From the NCBI GenBank assembly GCA_016191115.1, contig JACPPG010000093.1, forward strand, positions 1-42,219: 42,219 nt of DNA, written 5' to 3'. Each line of letters opens with the position of its first letter. Position 1 is the stretch's first letter. The notes beneath the pieces were generated by a model. That model saw only the letters and a program-made list of their open reading frames with translations. It did no database searches and was not told the origin of the DNA. The translations under genes were made by a program, and so were the position numbers. This document shows, piece after piece, positions 31,142-38,742 of this stretch. Origin of the DNA: Planctomycetia bacterium. GTDB lineage: Bacteria > Planctomycetota > Planctomycetia > Pirellulales > JACPPG01.

Positions 31142-32368
31142 ATGTCCAGCACGACCAGCCATTCCTCAGCCACGACCGACGTGCCCGACGCTGCCGGGCG
31201 GTTCGGCGCTTTTGGCGGCCGGTACGTGCCGGAGACGTTGATGCGGGCGTTGGACGAACTGGTCGTGGCCTATGACGAGGCGAAGAAGGACGAGCGGTTT
31301 GCCGCCGAGTTGGACGAGCTGTTGCGGAACTACGTGGGCCGGCCATCGCCCCTGTACTACGCGAAGCGGCTGAGCGAGCAGTGCGGCGGCGCGGAAATCT
31401 ATCTCAAGCGCGAGGACCTCAATCACACCGGCGCCCACAAGATCAATAACACGCTCGGCCAAGCCCTCTTGACGTTGCGGATGGGCAAGCGCCGGGTGAT
31501 CGCCGAGACCGGCGCCGGGCAGCACGGCGTCGCCACGGCCACGGCCTGTGCCCGCTTCGGCCTGACGTGCGTCGTGTACATGGGCGAAGAGGATATCCGC
31601 CGCCAGAAGCTCAACGTGTTCAACATGCGGATTCTTGGGGCCGAGGTCCGCCCGGTCACCAGCGGCTCGCGCACGCTCCGCGACGCCATCAACGAGGCCA
31701 TGCGCGACTGGATGGCCTCGGTCGAGACGACGCATTACATCCTGGGCTCGGTCGTTGGCCCGCACCCGTTTCCGCTGATCGTCCGGGATTTTCAGTCGGT
31801 AATCGGCCGCGAAACGGTCCTGCAATGCCGCCGGCAGCTCGGGCGGCTGCCGAACCTGGTCGTGGCCTGCGTCGGCGGCGGCAGCAATTCGGCCGGCATG
31901 TTCTACCCGTTCATCGAGCACGAAAAGGTCGAGCTGCTGGGCGTCGAGGCGGGGGGCCGCTCCAGCCAGCCCGGCGATCACGCGTCCCCCTTGTCGTTCG
32001 GCGCGCCCGGCGTGCTGCACGGCAGCTTCAGCTACGTGATGCAGGACGAGGACGGGCAGACGAGCGACGTCCATTCGATCTCGGCCGGGCTCGACTACCC
32101 GGGCGTCGGGCCGGAGCACAGCTTCTGGAAGGACTCGGGCCGGGTGCGGTACACGTTCGCCCGCGACGACGAGGCGCTTTCTGCGTTCGACGCACTGGCG
32201 CGGAGCGAAGGGATTCTGCCGGCGCTCGAGAGCGCGCACGCGGTGGCCAAGGCGATCGAAGCGGCCCGCGGCCGCCCACGCGACGAGGCGATCGTGGTCT
32301 GCCTGTCCGGCCGGGGAGACAAGGACGCCTACGAGGTCGCCCGGCTGCGCGGCGAAGCGATCGCGTGA
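31142..32368 (+). CDS. trpB: Tryptophan synthase beta subunit
   Basis: 408 residues. The PLP lysine is K100 in HTGAHKINN; other landmarks are GRYVPETLM near 26, AETGAGQHGVATATACARFGL near 124, the GGGSNSAGMFYPF phosphate-binding loop near 246, and the C-terminal SGRGDKD. It joins indole with serine to make tryptophan in the alpha2-beta2 complex with TrpA, whose gene follows after a repeat-filled 256-base gap. The ATG at 31142 is preferred over an upstream in-frame start at 31070 because the promoter at 31070-31098 would lie inside the longer version. Confidence 0.97.
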   Translation: MSSTTSHSSATTDVPDAAGRFGAFGGRYVPETLMRALDELVVAYDEAKKDERFAAELDELLRNYVGRPSPLYYAKRLSEQCGGAEIYLKREDLNHTGAHKINNTLGQALLTLRMGKRRVIAETGAGQHGVATATACARFGLTCVVYMGEEDIRRQKLNVFNMRILGAEVRPVTSGSRTLRDAINEAMRDWMASVETTHYILGSVVGPHPFPLIVRDFQSVIGRETVLQCRRQLGRLPNLVVACVGGGSNSAGMFYPFIEHEKVELLGVEAGGRSSQPGDHASPLSFGAPGVLHGSFSYVMQDEDGQTSDVHSISAGLDYPGVGPEHSFWKDSGRVRYTFARDDEALSAFDALARSEGILPALESAHAVAKAIEAARGRPRDEAIVVCLSGRGDKDAYEVARLRGEAIA

Positions 32369-32457
32369 AACGAAACAGGCACGCTTGACGAACCGCCCAG
32401 CCGCCACGGACAAAGACCGACCACAAAGACACAATGGACACGAAGCAGACGAATGTC

Positions 32458-32587
32458 CGAATGTCGAAACTCAAATGTCTAAAGAAATCCGAATGACCGA
32501 ATGACGAATGCCCGAACGAGGGACCCGTGCATGTCATTCGGAATTCTGAGCTTCGGATTTCTTTAGACATTTGAGTTTCGACATTCG
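32458..32587. repeat. 36-bp perfect inverted repeat between trpB and trpA
   Basis: 32458-32493 and 32552-32587 are exact reverse complements (AT-rich, containing AAATGTCTAAAG) with a 58-base spacer. The spacer itself carries a second shorter dyad (CCGAATGAC and GTCATTCGG). AATGACGAATG-type units surround it. It is a fold-back element of intergenic-repeat style. Read through in the trp transcript it would form a very strong hairpin before trpA. Confidence 0.85.
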
Positions 32588-32624
32588 TCATTCGGCCTGC
32601 GATTCCACCCGCCCCTGAGTGACG

Positions 32625-33425
32625 ATGTCCGCGATCGACGACGTATTTCGCGAGTTACGCGCCGGCGGGCGAAAGGCCTTCATGCCGTTTGTCACGGCCG
32701 GCGACCCGGACCTGGAGTTCACGGCGCTCGTGCTGGTGGAGCTGGCCCGCCGCGGGGCGAACTTGTGCGAGCTGGGCATCCCCTACAGCGACCCGATCGC
32801 CGACGGACCGGTGATCCAGGCCTCGTACACTCGTGCCCTGGCTCGGCGCGTCAAGCTCGCGCAGATCTTCGAGATGGTCGGGCGCGAGCGGGCGCGTCTG
32901 CCAATACCCATCGTGACGATGGTCAGCTACGCCATCGCGCTGCGGCACGGCCCGGCCGACTACGTGCGCGAGGCGAAGGCGGCCGGCATCGCCGGCATGA
33001 TCGTGCCAGACCTGCCGGCCGACGAGTCGGAGCAACTCGCCGGGATTTGCCGCGGCGAGGACTTCAGCCTCGTGCAACTGGTCGCACCCACCACGCCGCG
33101 CGAGCGGGCCCTGCGGATCGCCCGCACGTCGAGTGGATTCCTGTACTATGTGTCGGTCACTGGCATCACGGGCGAGCGGGCCGCCTTGCCGCAGGACCTC
33201 TTGGACAACGTCCGCTGGCTCCGCGAGCAGACCGAGTTGCCGATTTGCGTGGGATTCGGCATCAGCCGGCCGGAGCACGTGCGGGCCCTGGCGCCGGTGG
33301 CCGATGGGCTGATCGTCGGCTCGGCCATTGTTCGGCGCGTGGCCGAGGCGGCCACCCGCCCCCGCGGCCAGGTGCTTCGCGAGGTGGGCGACTACGTGGC
33401 GGAGCTGGTGGGAGCACTGGGGTAG
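32625..33425 (+). CDS. trpA: Tryptophan synthase alpha subunit
   Basis: 266 residues, normal length. Catalytic residues E49 (NLCELGIPYSDP) and D60 (IADGPVIQ) are at the same numbers as in E. coli TrpA. The phosphate site GFGISRPEHV and GLIVGSAIV close the TIM barrel. It cleaves indole-3-glycerol phosphate to indole for TrpB. The ATG at 32625 follows GAGTGAC; a GTG two codons upstream is possible. Confidence 0.97.
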   Translation: MSAIDDVFRELRAGGRKAFMPFVTAGDPDLEFTALVLVELARRGANLCELGIPYSDPIADGPVIQASYTRALARRVKLAQIFEMVGRERARLPIPIVTMVSYAIALRHGPADYVREAKAAGIAGMIVPDLPADESEQLAGICRGEDFSLVQLVAPTTPRERALRIARTSSGFLYYVSVTGITGERAALPQDLLDNVRWLREQTELPICVGFGISRPEHVRALAPVADGLIVGSAIVRRVAEAATRPRGQVLREVGDYVAELVGALG

Positions 33426-33483
33426 GGGCGACGTCGAAGCGGGGAGGTCGCCCGGCCGAAACGAGCGGCCGATCCGCTTGGCG

Positions 33484-33511
33484 AAGCCCAGGGGTTGCCA
33501 CCCCTGGGCTT
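33484..33511. repeat. Perfect 11-bp hairpin after trpA
   Basis: 33484-33494 and 33501-33511 pair perfectly (AAGCCCAGGGG and partner) with a 6-base loop. No T-tract follows, so it is only a possible terminator. The rest of the trpA-to-33714 gap is featureless apart from a weak TTGACC at 33562. Confidence 0.6.
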
Positions 33512-33713
33512 GGCTGCCGCCCGCCGCTGAGGCCCCACAACGGTCATTTCCCATCCCGCCCTTGACCGGCGGAAACGGGCGTGAATAGATTTCCTTGGGC
33601 AACGGGCGGTTTTGAGAGAATAATTGTAGGAAGGCGCCCCGCTTGCACGCCGGCGCGGCGCCGCCGCCCGCCCAAAGGCCGCTTGGACCCGGCCGATACA
33701 GGAGTGCCGAGGT

Positions 33714-34259
33714 ATGGACCGCAGCCGTTCGCAACCGTCGCTATACCGATTCTTCGCGGGCTTGACCGAGTACGTCTTCCAGACACGGCTTGGGGTGGTC
33801 GATCCGCCGCTGGTGGACTATCTGTCGGTCCTGCTGGCCCGGTTCGTCCGCTGCGACGCCATCTACGACGTCCGCGACCTGGCTGGCCGGCGATTGGAGG
33901 AAGTGGCCCAGATGCTCTTCGAGGCGCAAGCCCGCGTGGGCGATGCCCGCCGCGAGGTGCACCGGCACATCGGCGACTTCACGCTGTTCTGGTCGGGCGT
34001 GTACCCGGAATCCCTAAGGAGGCTCAAGCGCGAGTCGCGCCTCGACCACCTGGTCGACTATCGCGAGCAGGGGAAGCGGGCCTACCTGATCGCTAGCACC
34101 ATCGCCAGCGACGCCAATCGCGACGAAAACGAAGTGCTTGAACGTCTCAGCCACGAGTTCGAGCTGTGCGCCTACGGGCTGGGGGAGCTGCGCCGCGAAT
34201 GGGAGCGCCGCGAGCCGGCCGAGGCGGAAGAGCGGCCTGGGCCGTGGCTGATCGAGTAG
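33714..34259 (+). CDS. Conserved-looking helical protein of unknown function
   Basis: 181 residues, unrecognised. It starts MDRSRSQPSLYRFFAGLTEYVFQTRLG and is predicted largely alpha-helical, with a regular run of leucine and arginine (DLAGRRLEEVAQMLFEAQARVGDARREVHRHIGDF). No signal peptide or membrane segment and no enzyme motif. The internal phrase FWSGVYPESLRR looks like a conserved motif. It lies 140 bases before a GH57 gene on the same strand with no terminator between, so it may be co-expressed with it. The codon use and GC pattern fit a genuine gene. Confidence 0.65.
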   Translation: MDRSRSQPSLYRFFAGLTEYVFQTRLGVVDPPLVDYLSVLLARFVRCDAIYDVRDLAGRRLEEVAQMLFEAQARVGDARREVHRHIGDFTLFWSGVYPESLRRLKRESRLDHLVDYREQGKRAYLIASTIASDANRDENEVLERLSHEFELCAYGLGELRREWERREPAEAEERPGPWLIE

Positions 34260-34399
34260 CCTTCGATCCTTAAGGGTGACGCGGTTCTCGCGCCGTTCGC
34301 GCCTTCGCCTTGTTTCTCGGTGCTAGCGACTGATCTTGGTCGTTTGCGGCTCCACGGGCTACGATGCGGGCGCTTCCAGCTCCCTTGGAGATGCCCGCG

Positions 34400-36643
34400 A
34401 TGGATGCCCGCCTGCGCTTCGTCCTCGTCTTGCACAATCACCAGCCGGTCGGGAATCTCGATTGCGTTGCCGAGCGGATCTACGAGGACAGCTATCGGCC
34501 GTTCTTGGACGTGCTGGCCGACTATCCGACACTGCCGCTCAATCTGCACGCAAGCGGGTCGCTGTTGGATTGGCTGTCGGCCAAACATCCGGAATACGTC
34601 GACCGGCTGGGTGAGCTGGTGGCGGCCGGCCGTGTCGAGCTCTTGGGCGGCGCCTATCACGACCCGATCCTGCCCATGCTGCCGCCGCGCGACCGGCGCG
34701 GCCAGATTCGTGCCTATGGGCAACGGCTGGCCGAGCGGTTCGGCCGTGCCCCGCGCGGCCTGTGGCTGGCCGAGCGCATCTGGGAGCCGGCCCTCACAGG
34801 CGACCTGGCCGCCGCCGGAATCGAGCACACCGTGCTTGACGACGTGCACTTCCTTCGGGCCGGCCTCGCCGAGACGCAATTGGCCGGTTACTACCTCACC
34901 GAGCACGAGGGCCAACTGGTCGCCGCTTTTGCTGGCCGCGAGCCGCTGCGGTACTTGATTCCTTTTGCCGAGCCTGCCCAGACGATTGACTACTTGCGCC
35001 GCGCCGCAGGCGAAACGCCCGGCGGGATCGTGATCTACGCCGACGATGGCGAGAAATTCGGTGCCTGGCCGGGCATGCGGGAGCACGTGTATCACGAGCG
35101 GTGGCTGCGGCGGTTCTTCGACGCACTAGCGGCCGCCACCGATTGGCTCCATGTCACCACCTTGACCGAGTGCATTGACCACGTGCCGCCACTGGGCAAG
35201 GTCTACATTCCGGAGGGGAGTTACCGGGAGATGAGCGTCTGGTCGTCGTTGGGCGACCGGCAGACTACGGGCGATGCGCCTGCCGGAACGTGGCGCAACT
35301 TCCGCGTGAAGTACCCCGAAATCAACGAAATGTACTGCCGGATGCTGATGGTCAGCCGCCGGCTGGAGTCAACCGCCGGGGAGCGGGCATCCTGCCCGCC
35401 TTCGCAGTCCCAACCGACCTCGCTCAGTAGTGAGGCGAGCGCCGCCGGAGACCTCGTCATCCAAGCCCGCGACGAGTTATACCAGGCTCAGTGCGGCTGC
35501 GCGTACTGGCACGGCCTGTTCGGCGGCGTACACCTCGCGCATCTGCGTCAGGCGGTCTACCGGCACCTGATCGCCGCCGATCGCCTGCTGGACGCCGCCG
35601 CCGGGCGCGACGGCCCCTGGGTCGCGGCAGTCGCCGACGACTTCGACCTGGACGTACACAAGGAGTTGGCTCTGGCAAGCGACAAGCTGATGTTGCTCGT
35701 CGCGCCCGAACGAGGCGGCATGCTCTACGAACTCGACGTGCGCGAGGCCGGTTGCAACCTGCTGGCGACCCTCGCCCAGCACGCCGAACCGCGCTACGAC
35801 GAGTCGCCGAAAGACGATAGCGCCGCGATCGGCCGAGCCCGAACGAGGCCGCAGCCCCTTGGCCCGCCGACACCGCGCAAAAGCCTGGTCGACCATTTTT
35901 TCGATGTTTCGACGACGCTCGCCGACGTCGCCGCCGGCCGGGCCATCGAGCGGGGCGATTTCGCTTCGGGCCGTTGCGGAGCCAGGCTGCGCCGCATCCG
36001 CGGCGGCGTCCGCGCGGAACTGACGCGGCGTGGTGCGGCTTGGGGCCGAACGATGACCGTCAGCAAGCAGATCTCGCTGCCGGCTGGCCGCGCGACCGTG
36101 GACGTGACCTACGCACTGGCAGGCCTGCTGCCGGGTCAGCCGCTGCACTTCGGCATTGAGTTCAATTTCGCCGGTCCGCCGCTGGACGGCGGGGATCGCC
36201 GCCTGCTGGATGCGCAGGGCAGGTCGCTGGGCGACAGCGGCGTCACGGTCGACCTCGCCGACGCGGCGGGCGTCCGGCTGGCCGATCGCGCCCTGGGGCT
36301 ATTAGCGCGGCTCGACGTTTCGCAGCCGGCCGGCTTCTGGGCCTTCCCAGTCTTCTCAGTCAGCCGCTCTCAGGAGGGATGGGAGCGGATTGGGCAATCC
36401 GTGGTCGTCATGCCCCATTGGGTCGTCACGGCTGACGCGCGTGGCTGTTTCTCGGTGGACATCAAGCTGTCGGTCGAGGCGCTGTCGCCGGCCGGGCGGT
36501 CGGCCTCCGAGTTCCGTACCGGCAGCCCCCGGCAGAGCGGCGCAGGACGCCAAGGGCAGCGCTTGGTTGTGGACGGGCCGCACGCGGTGCTCGTGCCGAA
36601 TTTGATCGGCCAGCAGGGGCGGTTGCGCAGTCAGGATGCCTGA
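34400..36643 (+). CDS. GH57 alpha-amylase / 4-alpha-glucanotransferase
   Basis: 747 residues. The N-terminal catalytic beta/alpha barrel has HNHQPVG at 12-18, nucleophile E125 in LWLAERIWEP and the acid/base Asp (D215 or D216) in YADDGEKFGAWP. C-terminal DUF1925/DUF1926-type beta domains follow (with QCGCAYWHGLFGG near 375). GGAG at 34387-34390 is eight bases before the ATG at 34400, better placed than for 34391. Likely role: glycogen or starch remodelling in the cytoplasm. A linker at about 323-352 (TAGERASCPPSQSQPTS) carries a perfect hairpin sequence in its DNA and looks like an in-frame repeat insertion. Confidence 0.9.
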   Translation: MDARLRFVLVLHNHQPVGNLDCVAERIYEDSYRPFLDVLADYPTLPLNLHASGSLLDWLSAKHPEYVDRLGELVAAGRVELLGGAYHDPILPMLPPRDRRGQIRAYGQRLAERFGRAPRGLWLAERIWEPALTGDLAAAGIEHTVLDDVHFLRAGLAETQLAGYYLTEHEGQLVAAFAGREPLRYLIPFAEPAQTIDYLRRAAGETPGGIVIYADDGEKFGAWPGMREHVYHERWLRRFFDALAAATDWLHVTTLTECIDHVPPLGKVYIPEGSYREMSVWSSLGDRQTTGDAPAGTWRNFRVKYPEINEMYCRMLMVSRRLESTAGERASCPPSQSQPTSLSSEASAAGDLVIQARDELYQAQCGCAYWHGLFGGVHLAHLRQAVYRHLIAADRLLDAAAGRDGPWVAAVADDFDLDVHKELALASDKLMLLVAPERGGMLYELDVREAGCNLLATLAQHAEPRYDESPKDDSAAIGRARTRPQPLGPPTPRKSLVDHFFDVSTTLADVAAGRAIERGDFASGRCGARLRRIRGGVRAELTRRGAAWGRTMTVSKQISLPAGRATVDVTYALAGLLPGQPLHFGIEFNFAGPPLDGGDRRLLDAQGRSLGDSGVTVDLADAAGVRLADRALGLLARLDVSQPAGFWAFPVFSVSRSQEGWERIGQSVVVMPHWVVTADARGCFSVDIKLSVEALSPAGRSASEFRTGSPRQSGAGRQGQRLVVDGPHAVLVPNLIGQQGRLRSQDA

Positions 36644-36927
36644 TTGCTGCCGGATCAAGCCATCAGGCCGGCTATCCTATGCCCGATGTGTCAGGGCCAT
36701 TCGCACCCTTCTCGGGTCTGTGACCGCGCGGCTCCAGGCGGTTCCGGCCGGCCCACGGCGAGAAGTTTTTTTTTCCGGTTCGGGAAACTTCCGCCTGGCG
36801 CCTGGGGTTGAATCTCCTTGGTAGCCAGCCGGGCGGTGGCGGTGCGCACTGGCGATGGTCGAGGCGTTCATGGCGAGCGCCCTGTTACGCAATCCCCTGA
36901 TACCGCAGCTTGCGATCGAGGCGCGTC

Positions 36928-37572
36928 ATGAAGCGAGCCGTCGTGCTGGGTCTGGCGGCGATCGGAATTGTCGGGGCCGGCGTGGCTGCGTGGGCCTTCT
37001 GGTCGCGCGGCCGACCCGACCCACAGGTCGCCAAGGTGCAAGAGCTGCAGGCGAAGCTGTTTACACCGCCGCCGGCGGGACAAAAGCTGCAACCGCAGGA
37101 CATCGAAGAGCGCCGGCAGGCGTTCGGCCAGTTGCGCGAGGAGTTCGAGAAGCTCACGCCCGAGCAGCGGCAGGAGATGATGAAGACGCCGCCCCCCTTT
37201 GCCCAGAGGTTCCAGAAGGATATCGAGGAGTACTTCGCCCTGCCGGCCGAGAAGCGACGGGAGTTCTTGGACCGCCAGATCGACCAGATGGAAGCGCGCC
37301 GCAAGGAGATGCAGCAAATGTTCGCGGCCGGCGGCTTTGGCCGGCCGGGCGGGGGCGGGTCGGGCCAAGGCAACGCGCGGCCGGGCGGTGGTGGCGCCGG
37401 ATCTGGCGGGCAGCCGCGTTTCGATCCGCAGCGCGGGAGCGAGATGCGCAAGCGCATGCTCGACATGACCACGCCGGAGCAGCGCGCGCAGTTCAGCGAG
37501 TTTGCCCGCGCCATGTCGGATCGCCGCAAGGAACGGGGGATGCCGCCGATCGGCGGGGGAGGATTTTTCTAA
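36928..37572 (+). CDS. Membrane-anchored helical protein with Gly-rich linker
   Basis: 214 residues. A single N-terminal membrane helix (VVLGLAAIGIVGAGVAAWAFW) is followed by charged helices (AFGQLREEFEKLTPEQRQEMMKTPP and LPAEKRREFLDRQIDQMEARRKEMQQM), a Gly/Gln/Arg-rich linker at about 135-170, and a final MLDMTTPEQRAQFSEFARAMSDRRKERG. The LTPEQR-type motifs recall LTXXQ (Spy/CpxP-like) helical proteins. No enzyme motif. The next gene, 117 bases on, is of the same style, so the pair may be related paralogues acting as periplasmic chaperone-like factors. Function unknown. Confidence 0.7.
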   Translation: MKRAVVLGLAAIGIVGAGVAAWAFWSRGRPDPQVAKVQELQAKLFTPPPAGQKLQPQDIEERRQAFGQLREEFEKLTPEQRQEMMKTPPPFAQRFQKDIEEYFALPAEKRREFLDRQIDQMEARRKEMQQMFAAGGFGRPGGGGSGQGNARPGGGGAGSGGQPRFDPQRGSEMRKRMLDMTTPEQRAQFSEFARAMSDRRKERGMPPIGGGGFF

Positions 37573-37689
37573 CGCTTCAAACCGCGCCCAAGCGCGAGAA
37601 CAACAGCACGCCGTTTCAGGGATTGGCTACCTGGGAGAAGAGCCCGCAGCGAAACGTCACACGAACCTTTGAATGCAAGGAGCATCATT

Positions 37690-38409
37690 ATGTCGCGTCC
37701 ACGCCATTTGGTTGTCGCGGTCTTGGCCCTGTCGGCCATCGTCCTTAACGCCGCTGCCGCGTCGGCGCAGGATCGGCAGAGGGGGGGCGGATTTGGCGGC
37801 CGCATGGGCGGGCAGACGGCCGAGGGGAGCAAGGTCGGCCTGCTGGGAATGGAGACGGTGCAAAAGGAGCTGAAGCTATCGGCCGACCAGACTGCCACCG
37901 TGCAGAAGATGGCCGGTGAAATGCGCTCGCAAATGCAGGAGACCTTCTCCGGGCTGCAGGACCTGTCCGCGGAGGAGCGCCGCGAAAAAATGACCGAGAT
38001 GCGCGCCGAAATGGCAAAAATGTCAAAGGCCGCCTACGCCAAGGCCGACGCCCTATTGAATCCCGAACAGCGCGAACGGTTGAACCAGCTCTCGCTGCAA
38101 CAGCGCGGCACGGCGGGGCTATCAGATCCCGAGACCGCGACGGCGCTCAAGCTGTCGGACGAGCAGAAGCAAAAACTGAAGGCATTGGCCGAAGCGGCTC
38201 AGGAGCAGCGCCGGGCGGCGTTCCAGGCCGCCGGTGGGGGTGGTGGCGGTGGCGGCCGCGAGCGATTCGCCGCCATGCAGAAGGAGCAGGATGAAAAGGC
38301 GATGCAAGTGCTGTCGGCGGAACAGCGCGACCAGTTCGAAAAGATGAAAGGCAAGAAGTTCGAGTTTCCGGAGCGTGGCGGCCAAGGCCGCCGCCAACCG
38401 GGCGCCTAA
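37690..38409 (+). CDS. Secreted LTXXQ-like (Spy/CpxP-type) helical protein
   Basis: 239 residues. Signal peptide MSRPRHLVVAVLALSAIVL with cleavage near ASA-QD; AAGGAG (37678-37683) precedes the ATG at 37690. The mature chain is Gly/Arg-rich, then helical with repeated L(S/N)xEQ-type motifs: LKLSADQTATVQKMAGEM, LSAEERREKMTEM, LLNPEQRERLNQL, LKLSDEQKQKLKALA and LSAEQRDQFEKMKG. Periplasmic LTXXQ proteins such as Spy and CpxP bind unfolded proteins or metals in E. coli; that role here is only an analogy. It is followed by a good terminator at 38507. Confidence 0.8.
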   Translation: MSRPRHLVVAVLALSAIVLNAAAASAQDRQRGGGFGGRMGGQTAEGSKVGLLGMETVQKELKLSADQTATVQKMAGEMRSQMQETFSGLQDLSAEERREKMTEMRAEMAKMSKAAYAKADALLNPEQRERLNQLSLQQRGTAGLSDPETATALKLSDEQKQKLKALAEAAQEQRRAAFQAAGGGGGGGGRERFAAMQKEQDEKAMQVLSAEQRDQFEKMKGKKFEFPERGGQGRRQPGA

Positions 38410-38506
38410 GCCCGGATCGCGCGTCCCAAAGACGCGAACTTCCTGCAAGAGTCAAAAGCCGAAAACCGCTTGCCGACTTTAGCGCCAGGGGCAAGGGCAG
38501 ACGGCG

Positions 38507-38546
38507 GCCCTCTCCCCGCCTGGCAGACGGGGAGAGGGGCTTTTTT
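38507..38546 (+). terminator. Intrinsic terminator after the LTXXQ-like gene
   Basis: A 12-13 bp GC-rich stem (38507-38518 with 38528-38540, one bulge) and 9-base loop, then TTTTTT at 38541-38546. The rest of the 330-base gap 38410-38742 holds no recognisable gene. Confidence 0.88.
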
Positions 38547-38742
38547 GCGCTTCGGCCGCGAAACCAATGGGCCGCGATCGGGGTACGGCCGGCAAGCGCT
38601 TCGGCCTTTGCCTCGCCGCCAGAAATTGCGGCTGGCACGCCGCCGCCGGATGTGATCCAATCGTGGGACGATAGGCGGACAGCACTGGCGTGCGCGGACA
38701 CGGTAGTCACGGATTTACGGCTTCAACCCAATGAGGTGTCGC

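Noticed and set aside
33484..33511. Hairpin after trpA as an intrinsic terminator
   Set aside because: Stem is perfect but no T-tract follows; kept only as a repeat.
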